From: Acinetobacter pittii ATCC 19004 = CIP 70.29 | GTDB taxonomy: Bacteria; Pseudomonadota; Gammaproteobacteria; Pseudomonadales; Moraxellaceae | Assembly (NCBI RefSeq): GCF_000369045.1 | Contig: NZ_KB849796.1 | Coordinates: 1-64,000 of the forward strand | Length of the DNA: 64,000 nucleotides | Direction: 5' to 3' | In this document: in pieces, positions 57,316 to 64,000 of the stretch | Position numbering within the stretch: position 1 is the stretch's first letter | Layout of the letters: every line of letters starts with the position of its first letter | Translations under genes and position numbers: made by a program | The notes under the pieces: model-generated | What the model was told of the DNA's origin: nothing | Databases searched by the model: none | What the model saw: only the letters and a program-made list of their open reading frames with translations

Positions 57316-57352
57316 GGTTTTTATAAAAAAAGTTATTGCCATTAATTTTTTA

Positions 57353-57375
57353 AAGATGTATTTTAAATACATCTT
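57353..57375 (+). promoter_or_regulatory. NsrR operator
   Basis: A 23-bp perfect palindrome, AAGATGTATTT, one central T, and the complementary arm, 27 bases before the globin ATG. It matches the gammaproteobacterial NsrR consensus (AAGATGYATTT arms). The nsrR gene lies directly downstream of the globin, which supports the assignment. Confidence 0.85.
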
Positions 57376-57402
57376 ATATAGCCAGATAAATAAGGTCTAG
57401 CC

Positions 57403-58167
57403 ATGACTCCACAACAAATTGAACTTGTTAAATCTACTGTACCGGTTTTACGTAAACACGGCGTTACGCTGACTACATACTTCTATAAGCGCATGCTGAA
57501 TAACAATCCAGAATTAAAAAATGTTTTCAATTTAGATGACCAAACCAGCTTACGTCAGCCACGTGCTCTTGCAGCTGCTGTGCTTGCTTATGCAGAAAAT
57601 ATTGAGAACCCCACTGTTCTAGCTAAAGCGGTAGAACGCATCACCACTAAACACGTGAGCTTAGATATTCAACCAGACCAATATGCAATTGTTGGGGACA
57701 ACCTACTTCATTCAATTAGTGAAGTACTCAACGTGCCATTCGAATCAGAGCTTATTGAAGCGTGGAAACAAGCATACTTACAGTTGGCTGATATCTTGAT
57801 TGGTGTTGAAAAACAAAAATACGAACAACTTGAAAGCTTAAAAGGTGGATGGGCTGGCTGGCGTTCATTTGAAATTACTCAAATTGATCCTCTGGAATCT
57901 GGCAAACGCTTCACTTTAAAAGCAACTGACCATGAAGACGTACTGACTAGCCCAGCAAATGCCTTTATTTCAGTTAAAGTACAAGTTCCCGAACAACAAC
58001 TTGAACAACCGAAAGCTTTTAAATTTACTGAAGCTCAAGAAGATAACTCGTATCACTTTGAAGTGCAGCCTGAAGAAAATCATACTGAGTTTTCAGTTGC
58101 TAATATTCTACTTGAGCATTATAGAGTGGGTGATCAAGTACAGGTTTCAGCCCCTTTAACGCTGTAA
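57403..58167 (+). CDS. Hmp-like globin without a functional reductase module
   Basis: 254 aa. The globin domain (about 1-140) keeps the flavohemoglobin pocket: Tyr28 (B10), proximal His84, Tyr94 and Glu136. The GGWAGWRSFEI linker that starts the FAD domain in Hmp is present, but the RxYS flavin motif is absent (PKAFKFT at that point) and the protein stops where the NAD(P) domain should begin; full Hmp is about 395 aa. The frame ends at a normal stop with no remnant downstream. It is placed under an NsrR operator, so it probably handles NO, with an external reductase if catalytic. Confidence 0.85.
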   Translation: MTPQQIELVKSTVPVLRKHGVTLTTYFYKRMLNNNPELKNVFNLDDQTSLRQPRALAAAVLAYAENIENPTVLAKAVERITTKHVSLDIQPDQYAIVGDNLLHSISEVLNVPFESELIEAWKQAYLQLADILIGVEKQKYEQLESLKGGWAGWRSFEITQIDPLESGKRFTLKATDHEDVLTSPANAFISVKVQVPEQQLEQPKAFKFTEAQEDNSYHFEVQPEENHTEFSVANILLEHYRVGDQVQVSAPLTL

Positions 58168-58181
58168 TGTAAAAACCTCTT

Positions 58182-58213
58182 GCCTGAAAGTTTTCTTATT
58201 AAGACTTTCAGGC
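58182..58213 (+). terminator. Stem-loop between the globin gene and nsrR
   Basis: GCCTGAAAGT pairs with ACTTTCAGGC over a 12-base loop, without a clear T run. May be an attenuator or a weak terminator. Confidence 0.4.
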
Positions 58214-58254
58214 TAAGATGATCATCCTTTTTATCTCTTCCATTTTTGGTGATC

Positions 58255-58692
58255 ATGCAGCTTAATAAATTTACCGATTATGCATTACGACTCTTAATGT
58301 ATGTTGCACGCCCAAGTGATGCACCCTACACGATTGCAGAAATCGCGAAAGATTTGCATGTTTCACAAAACCATCTAGTTAAAGTTGTTCACTTCATGGG
58401 CAAGCAGGAATGGATTATTACCATTCGTGGAAAAGGCGGAGGAATTCGCTTAAATCCAGATGCACTTAACTCAAATTTAGGTTCAATCGTTCGAATATTA
58501 CAGGGCAACAATCAAATCGTTGAATGTAATACACCACCTTGTGTATTACGCAGTCACTGTGGTTTAAAAGGTATTTTAGATCAGGCTTTAGAAAGCTTTT
58601 ATCAAAGTCTAGACCAATACACACTCGGAGAAGTTTTGCAGCAATCAAAATCTGCTCCTGCCAACTCCCCTATTGCATTTTTACAAATCTAA
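58255..58692 (+). CDS. nsrR: NO-sensing Rrf2-family repressor NsrR
   Basis: 145-aa Fe-S repressor. The winged-helix MQLNKFTDYALRLLMYVA...VSQNHLVKVVHFM is typical, and the cluster cysteines are at C91, C96 and C102 in VECNTPPCVLRSHCGL, the NsrR pattern. The ATG is preferred over an in-frame TTG three codons upstream. It probably represses the upstream globin and other NO-defence genes. Confidence 0.9.
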   Translation: MQLNKFTDYALRLLMYVARPSDAPYTIAEIAKDLHVSQNHLVKVVHFMGKQEWIITIRGKGGGIRLNPDALNSNLGSIVRILQGNNQIVECNTPPCVLRSHCGLKGILDQALESFYQSLDQYTLGEVLQQSKSAPANSPIAFLQI

Positions 58693-58792
58693 GCTCTACT
58701 GATTTTGATAAGTCGACTTATTGAAAATTAGCAAGAATACCCAAGCTCCTTTATACTAGGCGCGAGCCCTCTCATTTAAAAAGTTATTTTTT

Positions 58793-59569
58793 ATGCGTCG
58801 TAGTGAAAAATCGAAAGACACCAAAGCCAGACTCGCACCCAAGCAAAAGATCAGCTATGAAAAGAAACCAGATCCAGCGATCACGGCATATGCTGTGCAA
58901 TCACTCAACTGGTTACGCCAAGCTGAGTTTCTAATGAGTGCACCTAAATTGGCACTTTGTGTTGAAGATAGTGGCTACGAGATCGCTTTTGCAGGACGCT
59001 CAAATGCCGGTAAGTCCAGTGCTATCAATGCACTAACCAACAAAAAACAGCTAGCGCGCGCCTCTAAAAAACCTGGCCGTACCCAGATGATTAACTTCTT
59101 TAGTCTAGGCAACCCCGATCAACGTTTAGTCGATCTTCCCGGCTATGGCTATGCAGCCGTACCTGAAGATATGAAACGAGTATGGCAAAAAGAATTAGAG
59201 AACTATTTAATCCATCGTAAAAGCTTACAAGGCTTAGTATTACTTATGGATATTCGCCATCCTCTACAGCATTTCGACATGATGATGCTAGAGTGGGCTT
59301 ATTCACGTCATCTCTTTGTTCATATTCTCTTAACGAAAGCAGACAAACTTAATCGTGGCCCTGCAAACAAAGTGCTATTAGAAGTTAAGCAACAACTGAA
59401 AAAAATGAAGCTTGATTTCTCGATTCAACTTTTCTCCTCACTTAATAAGTTAGGTTTAGAAGAGCTAGCAAGTGTTATGGCTGGACGCCTGCATTTTACG
59501 CTTGATCAAGAGCCGGAATTTGACGTTGACGCGATCCCTGAAGCATCAGATGAGGATACTGAAGAGTAA
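58793..59569 (+). CDS. engB: Ribosome biogenesis GTPase EngB/YihA
   Basis: 258-aa essential GTPase of 50S assembly. G1 is GRSNAGKSS (about residues 68-76), the G3 motif is DLPGYGYA and G4 is LTKADK. The N-terminus is about 35 residues longer than E. coli YihA and is basic, and the C-terminus adds an acidic tail (DEDTEE). A start at the internal ATG (MSAPKLALC) would give the E. coli length, but the upstream part is well translated. No strong ribosome site precedes either. Confidence 0.92.
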   Translation: MRRSEKSKDTKARLAPKQKISYEKKPDPAITAYAVQSLNWLRQAEFLMSAPKLALCVEDSGYEIAFAGRSNAGKSSAINALTNKKQLARASKKPGRTQMINFFSLGNPDQRLVDLPGYGYAAVPEDMKRVWQKELENYLIHRKSLQGLVLLMDIRHPLQHFDMMMLEWAYSRHLFVHILLTKADKLNRGPANKVLLEVKQQLKKMKLDFSIQLFSSLNKLGLEELASVMAGRLHFTLDQEPEFDVDAIPEASDEDTEE

Positions 59570-59616
59570 ATCGTCAAAACAGATACAATTTCTTTATTAA
59601 ATTTATTTTCAAATTG

Positions 59617-59654
59617 GCCCCTATTGCTAAACACAAATGTAGGGGCTTTTTTTA
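59617..59654 (+). terminator. Terminator after engB
   Basis: GCCCCTA pairs with TAGGGGC over a 16-base loop, followed by seven T. Confidence 0.8.
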
Positions 59655-59693
59655 TACTCGTTATAACTTCATCGAGTTAAAAATCAGGACTAA

Positions 59694-60644
59694 ATGATGA
59701 AATTGTTATCTTTTTTGAAGAACAAGGCTTTAGGTTCTTCTATTGACTATAAAATTCTTCCACGTAAAGTAAAATTTGACTGGAAAGATACCCCTGTTGA
59801 CTGGATTCCAAATCAGCCTTTCGCAAGTTATTTTATTAATGAAATTAATAACATCTTACCTGCTGGAGAATTCTGGTTTTGCCGTTTGTACAATAAAGTT
59901 TTACCGCAAATTAAAGATGAAAAACTTAAACAGGATGTGCAAGCATTTATCCGCCAAGAAGCTATGCATGCCAATGCGCATACTTCTGCCAATAAAGAAT
60001 ATTTAAGCGCACGTAATATTGATATCCAGCGAAATCTGGACATTATGAATTATCTATTTACCACTGCCTTAGCAGATAAACCATTTGATAAAGAAGTCCC
60101 TCAATTTCTACAAGCGCAATGGGACCTTTTCCGTTTAGGCGTTATTGCAACTGTTGAGCATATGACCTGTGTATTAGGGAAATATGCACTCTATAACGAG
60201 CGTTGGGAAGAATTAGGCGCTGACCCTGAAATGGTCGATCTGGTTAAATGGCATGGTTCAGAAGAAATTGAACACCGTACCGTTGCTTTTGATTTATATC
60301 GCCATTTGGGTGGTGGATATATTCCACGCTACTATTTAAGCCTTGCAGTGATTGTACTGGTGCTTGGATTATGGGTAGATGGTGCTGCGCATATTATGAA
60401 ACAAGATCCACGTTTTGCTGATGCTGCTAAATCTAGATTTTTCCCAGTATGGGTTGCTGTAGAGTGGTATAAAATTAGCAGAAAAGATAACCAAGTGCTA
60501 CCAAATCCATTTTGGCTGATTGCCCAACAAATTGATTACCTCATGCCTTGGTATGATCCAGTCAAGGAAGGCAGCACTGAAGATGCGGTTAGCTATTTAT
60601 CGCAATCTCCAGCAGCGAAAAGAGCCGAGTTACAAGCAGCTTAA
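59694..60644 (+). CDS. Predicted metal-dependent hydrolase (PF10118-type)
   Basis: 316 aa. The conserved QEAMHANAH near residues 92-100 and HGSEEIEHRTVAFDLY near 187-202 supply His/Glu ligands of the ferritin-like di-metal site, and one hydrophobic segment (about 214-230, LSLAVIVLVLGLWVDG) follows. Substrate unknown. The second Met (3 bases in) is equally possible as start. Confidence 0.85.
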   Translation: MMKLLSFLKNKALGSSIDYKILPRKVKFDWKDTPVDWIPNQPFASYFINEINNILPAGEFWFCRLYNKVLPQIKDEKLKQDVQAFIRQEAMHANAHTSANKEYLSARNIDIQRNLDIMNYLFTTALADKPFDKEVPQFLQAQWDLFRLGVIATVEHMTCVLGKYALYNERWEELGADPEMVDLVKWHGSEEIEHRTVAFDLYRHLGGGYIPRYYLSLAVIVLVLGLWVDGAAHIMKQDPRFADAAKSRFFPVWVAVEWYKISRKDNQVLPNPFWLIAQQIDYLMPWYDPVKEGSTEDAVSYLSQSPAAKRAELQAA

Positions 60645-60648
60645 AAAT

Positions 60649-60678
60649 AAAAAGCAGGATTTTAAATCCTGCTTTTTT
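60649..60678 (+). terminator. Bidirectional terminator before the symporter gene
   Basis: AAAGCAGGAT and ATCCTGCTTT, flanked by A and T runs, between two convergent genes. Confidence 0.85.
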
Positions 60679-60688
60679 ATTTAGGAGA

Positions 60689-61927
60689 TTAGACACTGAT
60701 ATCTTTATCTTTTGTATAACGGTCGACAACCACACTAATCATCATATCACCCTGCACATTTACCACTGTTCTTACCGTATCCAATAGACGGTCAATCGGA
60801 AGTAAAATTGCAATTGCTTCAGCCGGTAAACCTACAGACTGTAAAACCATAATCATGGTAACCATACCAGCACTTGGAATTCCAGGGGCCCCTAGTGATG
60901 CAATCATTGCTGTTAAACACACAATAATTTGTTGTGTCAGGTTTAAATCTAGCCCCACCAAATTTGCGACAAATAATGCAGCGGCTGCTTCATATAGTGC
61001 AGTGCCATCCATATTAAGCTGTGTACCTAAAGGAATTACAAAACCAGCTGTTTGCGGACGAACACCTAAGTTTTCCTGTGCGCATTTCATACTAAGAGGC
61101 ATTGTGGCAGAACTAGAGCTGGTTGCAAATGCTGTAATTAGCGCTGTACGTGTTCCTTTGAAAAAAGTCCAAGGACTCATGCGGCCAAAAATCCAAAGTA
61201 GCAACGGTAAAACAACAGCACCATGAAAAATGGTAGTCCCTGTCACTACAACAGCAAACTCAGCCAAACGACTGAGTACCGAAATATCTTCCGTTGCCAT
61301 TAACTTTGCTAATAAGGCAAAAATACCCAAAGGTGCTAGCTTCATTACCCAGCCGACTAGCATCATCATCATTTCAAAAAATTGATGACTTAATACGCGA
61401 ATACTTTTAAAACGCTCACCGCCATGGACTAAAGCAACACCAACAAATAGTGCAAACACCACAACAGCTAAAACGTTACCATCGCTAAATGCTTTAAATG
61501 GGTTAATTAATGTATTTTGAATAAAATTAGTGAAAAAACTTGCAGGATTTAAACTATCTGGTGCCTGATAGTTTTGCATAGACGTTTGGAAAATAGAGAT
61601 ATCTATACCGCGCCCTACTTCAAATAGATGAGCACAACTTATACCTAAAATTAAAGCTAATGTTGTTGTAGTCAAACAACATAAAAAGGTAATTTTCCAG
61701 ACTGGACCTAACTGCCCTCCCGCCTGCAAATTAGAGACACCCACAACAATCGAGCTAAAAATCAAAGGCACCAACAACATTTTAAGCAGCCCAATAAAGA
61801 CACTACTTAATATGCCTAACCCATATAAACTATGTTTTACAAACGCAGTATCGGGATACAACGTTAATATAAAACCAAAGGCTAAGCCTAAAATGGCAGC
61901 AATAAGAATTTGTGTATTTAAGTTCAT
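60689..61927 (-). CDS. Dicarboxylate/glutamate:cation symporter (DAACS family)
   Basis: 412 aa with eight helices and two re-entrant loops. The Ser-rich hairpin SSSSATMPLS and the sodium/substrate motif NMDGT are both present, so transport should be coupled to Na+ or H+. Closest to GltP/DctA-like glutamate or C4-dicarboxylate carriers. I start at MNLNTQILIA; the frame runs 27 codons further upstream but that part is charged and not conserved. Confidence 0.88.
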   Translation of the reverse strand: MNLNTQILIAAILGLAFGFILTLYPDTAFVKHSLYGLGILSSVFIGLLKMLLVPLIFSSIVVGVSNLQAGGQLGPVWKITFLCCLTTTTLALILGISCAHLFEVGRGIDISIFQTSMQNYQAPDSLNPASFFTNFIQNTLINPFKAFSDGNVLAVVVFALFVGVALVHGGERFKSIRVLSHQFFEMMMMLVGWVMKLAPLGIFALLAKLMATEDISVLSRLAEFAVVVTGTTIFHGAVVLPLLLWIFGRMSPWTFFKGTRTALITAFATSSSSATMPLSMKCAQENLGVRPQTAGFVIPLGTQLNMDGTALYEAAAALFVANLVGLDLNLTQQIIVCLTAMIASLGAPGIPSAGMVTMIMVLQSVGLPAEAIAILLPIDRLLDTVRTVVNVQGDMMISVVVDRYTKDKDISV

Positions 61928-62029
61928 ATCAGCATTATTTTTTTCAGTTGGCAATCCTTTTGCAAATATGACATGAGCTTGCTTTTCATACGAGCAATTT
62001 TTTGTCACATCGTTTCAATTAAAAATAAA

Positions 62030-62058
62030 AAAGCCATCTAATCAGATGGCTTTATAAA
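62030..62058 (-). terminator. Terminator of tesB
   Basis: AAAGCCATCT and AGATGGCTTT hairpin with a T run on the minus strand. Confidence 0.8.
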
Positions 62059-62063
62059 TAAGC

Positions 62064-62936
62064 TTATTGCGTTTCAATTTCCCGCAAACGAATTAAACCC
62101 TCTTGCACGGTACTGCATACAAGTTGGCCATTTTGCCACATACGGCCAAAGTTCAAGCCGCGAGAAGCTGCGCTAACGGTTGCTTCCATATCGTAAAGCA
62201 TCCATTCATCGGCACGCAGCGGGCGATGAAAATAGATGGCATGATCAATACTTGCACACTGCAAACTTGGAGAAATATAGCTAAGCCCATGTGGTCTTAA
62301 AGCAGTTGTCATTAAGGTAAAGTCTGAATAAAACGCAACAATTGCTTGATGTAGAGCAATATCATCTAAATGCTTTGGAATACGGTCATGTGTGCGGATA
62401 TAGTGCGCATTATAAGGAGCTTCAGGTTGCGGTTGAAACGGATTTACCGGATCAATTGGGCGAATTTCCACATGGCGCTCACGCATGAAACTAGCACGAA
62501 CATTTTCAGGTACGAAATTTAAAATACCTTCTTTGAGTTCATTTTCAGATTTAATAGTCTCTGGTGCAGGGTACTCTGGTTCTTGATGTTGATAGTTTAA
62601 GCCTTCTTCGGGGTTAGCAAAAGAAACCATCGCCGAGAATATAACTCGCCCATGCTGAATTGCACGAACCTGACGACTTACGAAACTCTTCCCATCACGT
62701 AAACGGTCTACTTCATAGATAATTGGGGCATTAATATCGCCGCCATATAAAAAATATGCATGCAAAGAATGCGCTGGACGATCGGTTGTATAAGATGCTG
62801 CACGTAAAGCCTGACCCAAAACCTGCCCACCAAAGACACGTTTACCGACGAGATTACGGCTTATGCCACGGTAAATATTTTCTTCTAGCTTTTCTAAAGT
62901 AAGAAGATCGACAAGTTCTTGGGTTAACGCATTCAT
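62064..62936 (-). CDS. tesB: Acyl-CoA thioesterase II
   Basis: 290-aa double-hotdog thioesterase that hydrolyses acyl-CoA to free acid. VFGGQVLGQAL near residue 36 and SLHAYFLYGGD and HAIYFHRPLRADEW segments are typical, with the RQVRAIQHGRVIF strand of the first domain. I use the second ATG (MNALTQ), which has GAAGGT upstream; the first ATG would add MKVSL. Confidence 0.92.
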   Translation of the reverse strand: MNALTQELVDLLTLEKLEENIYRGISRNLVGKRVFGGQVLGQALRAASYTTDRPAHSLHAYFLYGGDINAPIIYEVDRLRDGKSFVSRQVRAIQHGRVIFSAMVSFANPEEGLNYQHQEPEYPAPETIKSENELKEGILNFVPENVRASFMRERHVEIRPIDPVNPFQPQPEAPYNAHYIRTHDRIPKHLDDIALHQAIVAFYSDFTLMTTALRPHGLSYISPSLQCASIDHAIYFHRPLRADEWMLYDMEATVSAASRGLNFGRMWQNGQLVCSTVQEGLIRLREIETQ

Positions 62937-63212
62937 GAGAGATACCTTCATATTTCAGGTAAAAAATCGTATTAAAGTACAGATGTGTAGAATCTATTGT
63001 GCCATAAAAAACTATTTGAACATGGAACAATCAGTCAACTTCTGACGAAGATTGCTCATATAACAGCTAAAAATACGATTTTTAACGATAAAATATGCCA
63101 AAAGCATTATAATTTATAAGAAAGTAGCATATTGTTTTTTTTAATAAATGCCGCAAAATAATTACCCTCTGCATTTGGTGCTGGGATTTGTCTTTAAGAA
63201 GTAGGAGTTCTT

Positions 63213-64000
63213 ATGTCCAAGAGTGGGTTTGGTCAAATGTATCGTCGGCTTTCGAGTAAACTACTTGACCTCGTGGTAACACCACATGTTCTTGGGGAAG
63301 TTCCTACTGAACCAGTATCAGAAACAACAGAAACAGAAGCAAAAACTGACCGCCAAAAAGTGGTCTGTTACGTCTTACAAAACCACTCTCGAAGCAATGC
63401 TTTAGTGGTTGATGGAGAAACGCGTCGTTTAAATTTAAAACCTGCGTTAGACCCACTCATTGTGGGTACTCATCAGGAAAAAGCATCGGTTTTATTTTTA
63501 CAGCACAATGATGAAAATAATTTACTGAATCCGCCTCCTCATGCTTTTCCACCGCGTTTAATAAAACTGATTGAAGTTTTACAAGAAAACCCTGAACTTG
63601 ATATAGAGCTTGTTCCGGTTACAGTTTTATGGGGCCGTTCGCCAGATAAAGAAGATTCTTGGTTTAAATTATTATTTTCAGACACATGGGCAACACCAAG
63701 CACAGTTAAGCAGCTGGTTAATATTGGTTTGCATGGCCGTCAGTCTTATTTAGAATTTCATGAACCACAATCGCTACGTGAATTGGTTGAATATGCACAG
63801 CAGCATTATCCAAATCTTTCACCAGCAACTTATATTGTAAGTACGTTAAATGATTATTTAGACCGTCAGCGTGAAGTGGTACTAGGCCCCGATTTGTCGG
63901 ATCGCCGTAATGTCATGCAGTCAGTCGTAAAATCTCGTGATGTTCAAGAAGCAATCCGCCGTGAAAGTATTCGCGGAAAAGTGAGTATGCTTGAAGCGGA
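63213..64000 (+). CDS. plsB: Glycerol-3-phosphate acyltransferase, 5' part
   Basis: First 262 codons of plsB, which runs off the window. MSKSGFGQMYRRLSSKLLDLVV at the N-terminus, PPPHAFPPRLIKLIEVL, LVPVTVLWGRSPDKEDSWFKLLFSD and DRRNVMQSVVKSRDVQEAIRRESI are characteristic. The catalytic HX4D part lies beyond the edge. AGGAG precedes the ATG. Membrane-peripheral first step of glycerophospholipid synthesis. Confidence 0.92.
   Translation, partial: MSKSGFGQMYRRLSSKLLDLVVTPHVLGEVPTEPVSETTETEAKTDRQKVVCYVLQNHSRSNALVVDGETRRLNLKPALDPLIVGTHQEKASVLFLQHNDENNLLNPPPHAFPPRLIKLIEVLQENPELDIELVPVTVLWGRSPDKEDSWFKLLFSDTWATPSTVKQLVNIGLHGRQSYLEFHEPQSLRELVEYAQQHYPNLSPATYIVSTLNDYLDRQREVVLGPDLSDRRNVMQSVVKSRDVQEAIRRESIRGKVSMLEA

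Noticed and set aside
57353..57375. Palindrome as a transcription terminator
   Set aside because: No T run follows, a separate terminator already lies at 57284-57315, and the sequence matches the NsrR consensus.

Overview
The window is chromosomal DNA of an Acinetobacter, most likely of the A. baumannii/calcoaceticus complex. The support is the low GC content, the close match of many proteins to that group as I remember it (AlmA-type long-chain alkane monooxygenase, rhombosortase, XPRT, the rnr and miaB-ybeZ-ybeY loci), an IS256-type element of the size seen in A. baumannii, and the S10-spc-alpha ribosomal block followed by almA. The species call is inference; no search could be run. Most of the window is core genome.

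Layout. Position 1-291 holds a strong rRNA-type promoter firing leftward out of the window. 292-3109 is a leftward group: unknown protein, pssA, rlmJ. 3.2-8.8 kb has a 2OG-Fe(II) oxygenase, a helical-repeat protein, DUF2789, mdh, an RNase T2-fold protein that has lost both catalytic histidines, and a Slt-type lytic transglycosylase. 9.0-12.1 kb is miaB-ybeZ-ybeY. 12.2-20 kb has a TonB-like protein, DUF3108, xpt, wrbA, a YihY-type membrane protein, an FAH-family hydrolase, a YcxB-like protein and a nitroreductase.

20.0-25.4 kb is the most accessory-looking stretch. One tRNA-Arg(ACG) copy lies about 4.8 kb from three more tandem copies plus tRNA-Ser(GCT). Between them are an IS256-family element with an exact 8-bp target duplication, a 724-residue low-complexity repeat protein, and a HAD-family hydrolase. 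The tRNA-Arg gene with its terminator forms near-perfect 130-bp direct repeats at both ends. The IS sits in the probable 5' leader of the repeat-protein gene.

25.6-31 kb has rnr, prlC, a YheV-like zinc ribbon and a small membrane-anchored protein. 31.1-36.7 kb has a fused TRAP permease, a rhombosortase, a TatT-like lipoprotein, two tandem paralogous small membrane proteins (33 and 51 aa), and sdhE-ygfX. 36.9-39.6 kb has an acyl-CoA dehydrogenase and almA. 39.8-53.5 kb is the complete S10-spc-alpha ribosomal protein block (rpsJ to rplQ, with secY and rpoA), all leftward from a near-consensus promoter. 53.6-64 kb has a glutamine amidotransferase, a MetC-like lyase, a YjgR-type ATPase, an NO-responsive locus (NsrR box, Hmp-like globin without its reductase half, nsrR), engB, a PF10118-type hydrolase, a dicarboxylate/glutamate symporter, tesB and the 5' part of plsB.

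Best candidates for new biology: the tandem small membrane-protein pair with its own terminator and repeated upstream palindromes; the repeat protein in the tRNA-flanked segment and its IS-interrupted leader; the catalytically dead RNase T2-fold protein; and the globin that keeps all heme-pocket residues but lacks the FAD motif and NAD domain under an NsrR box.
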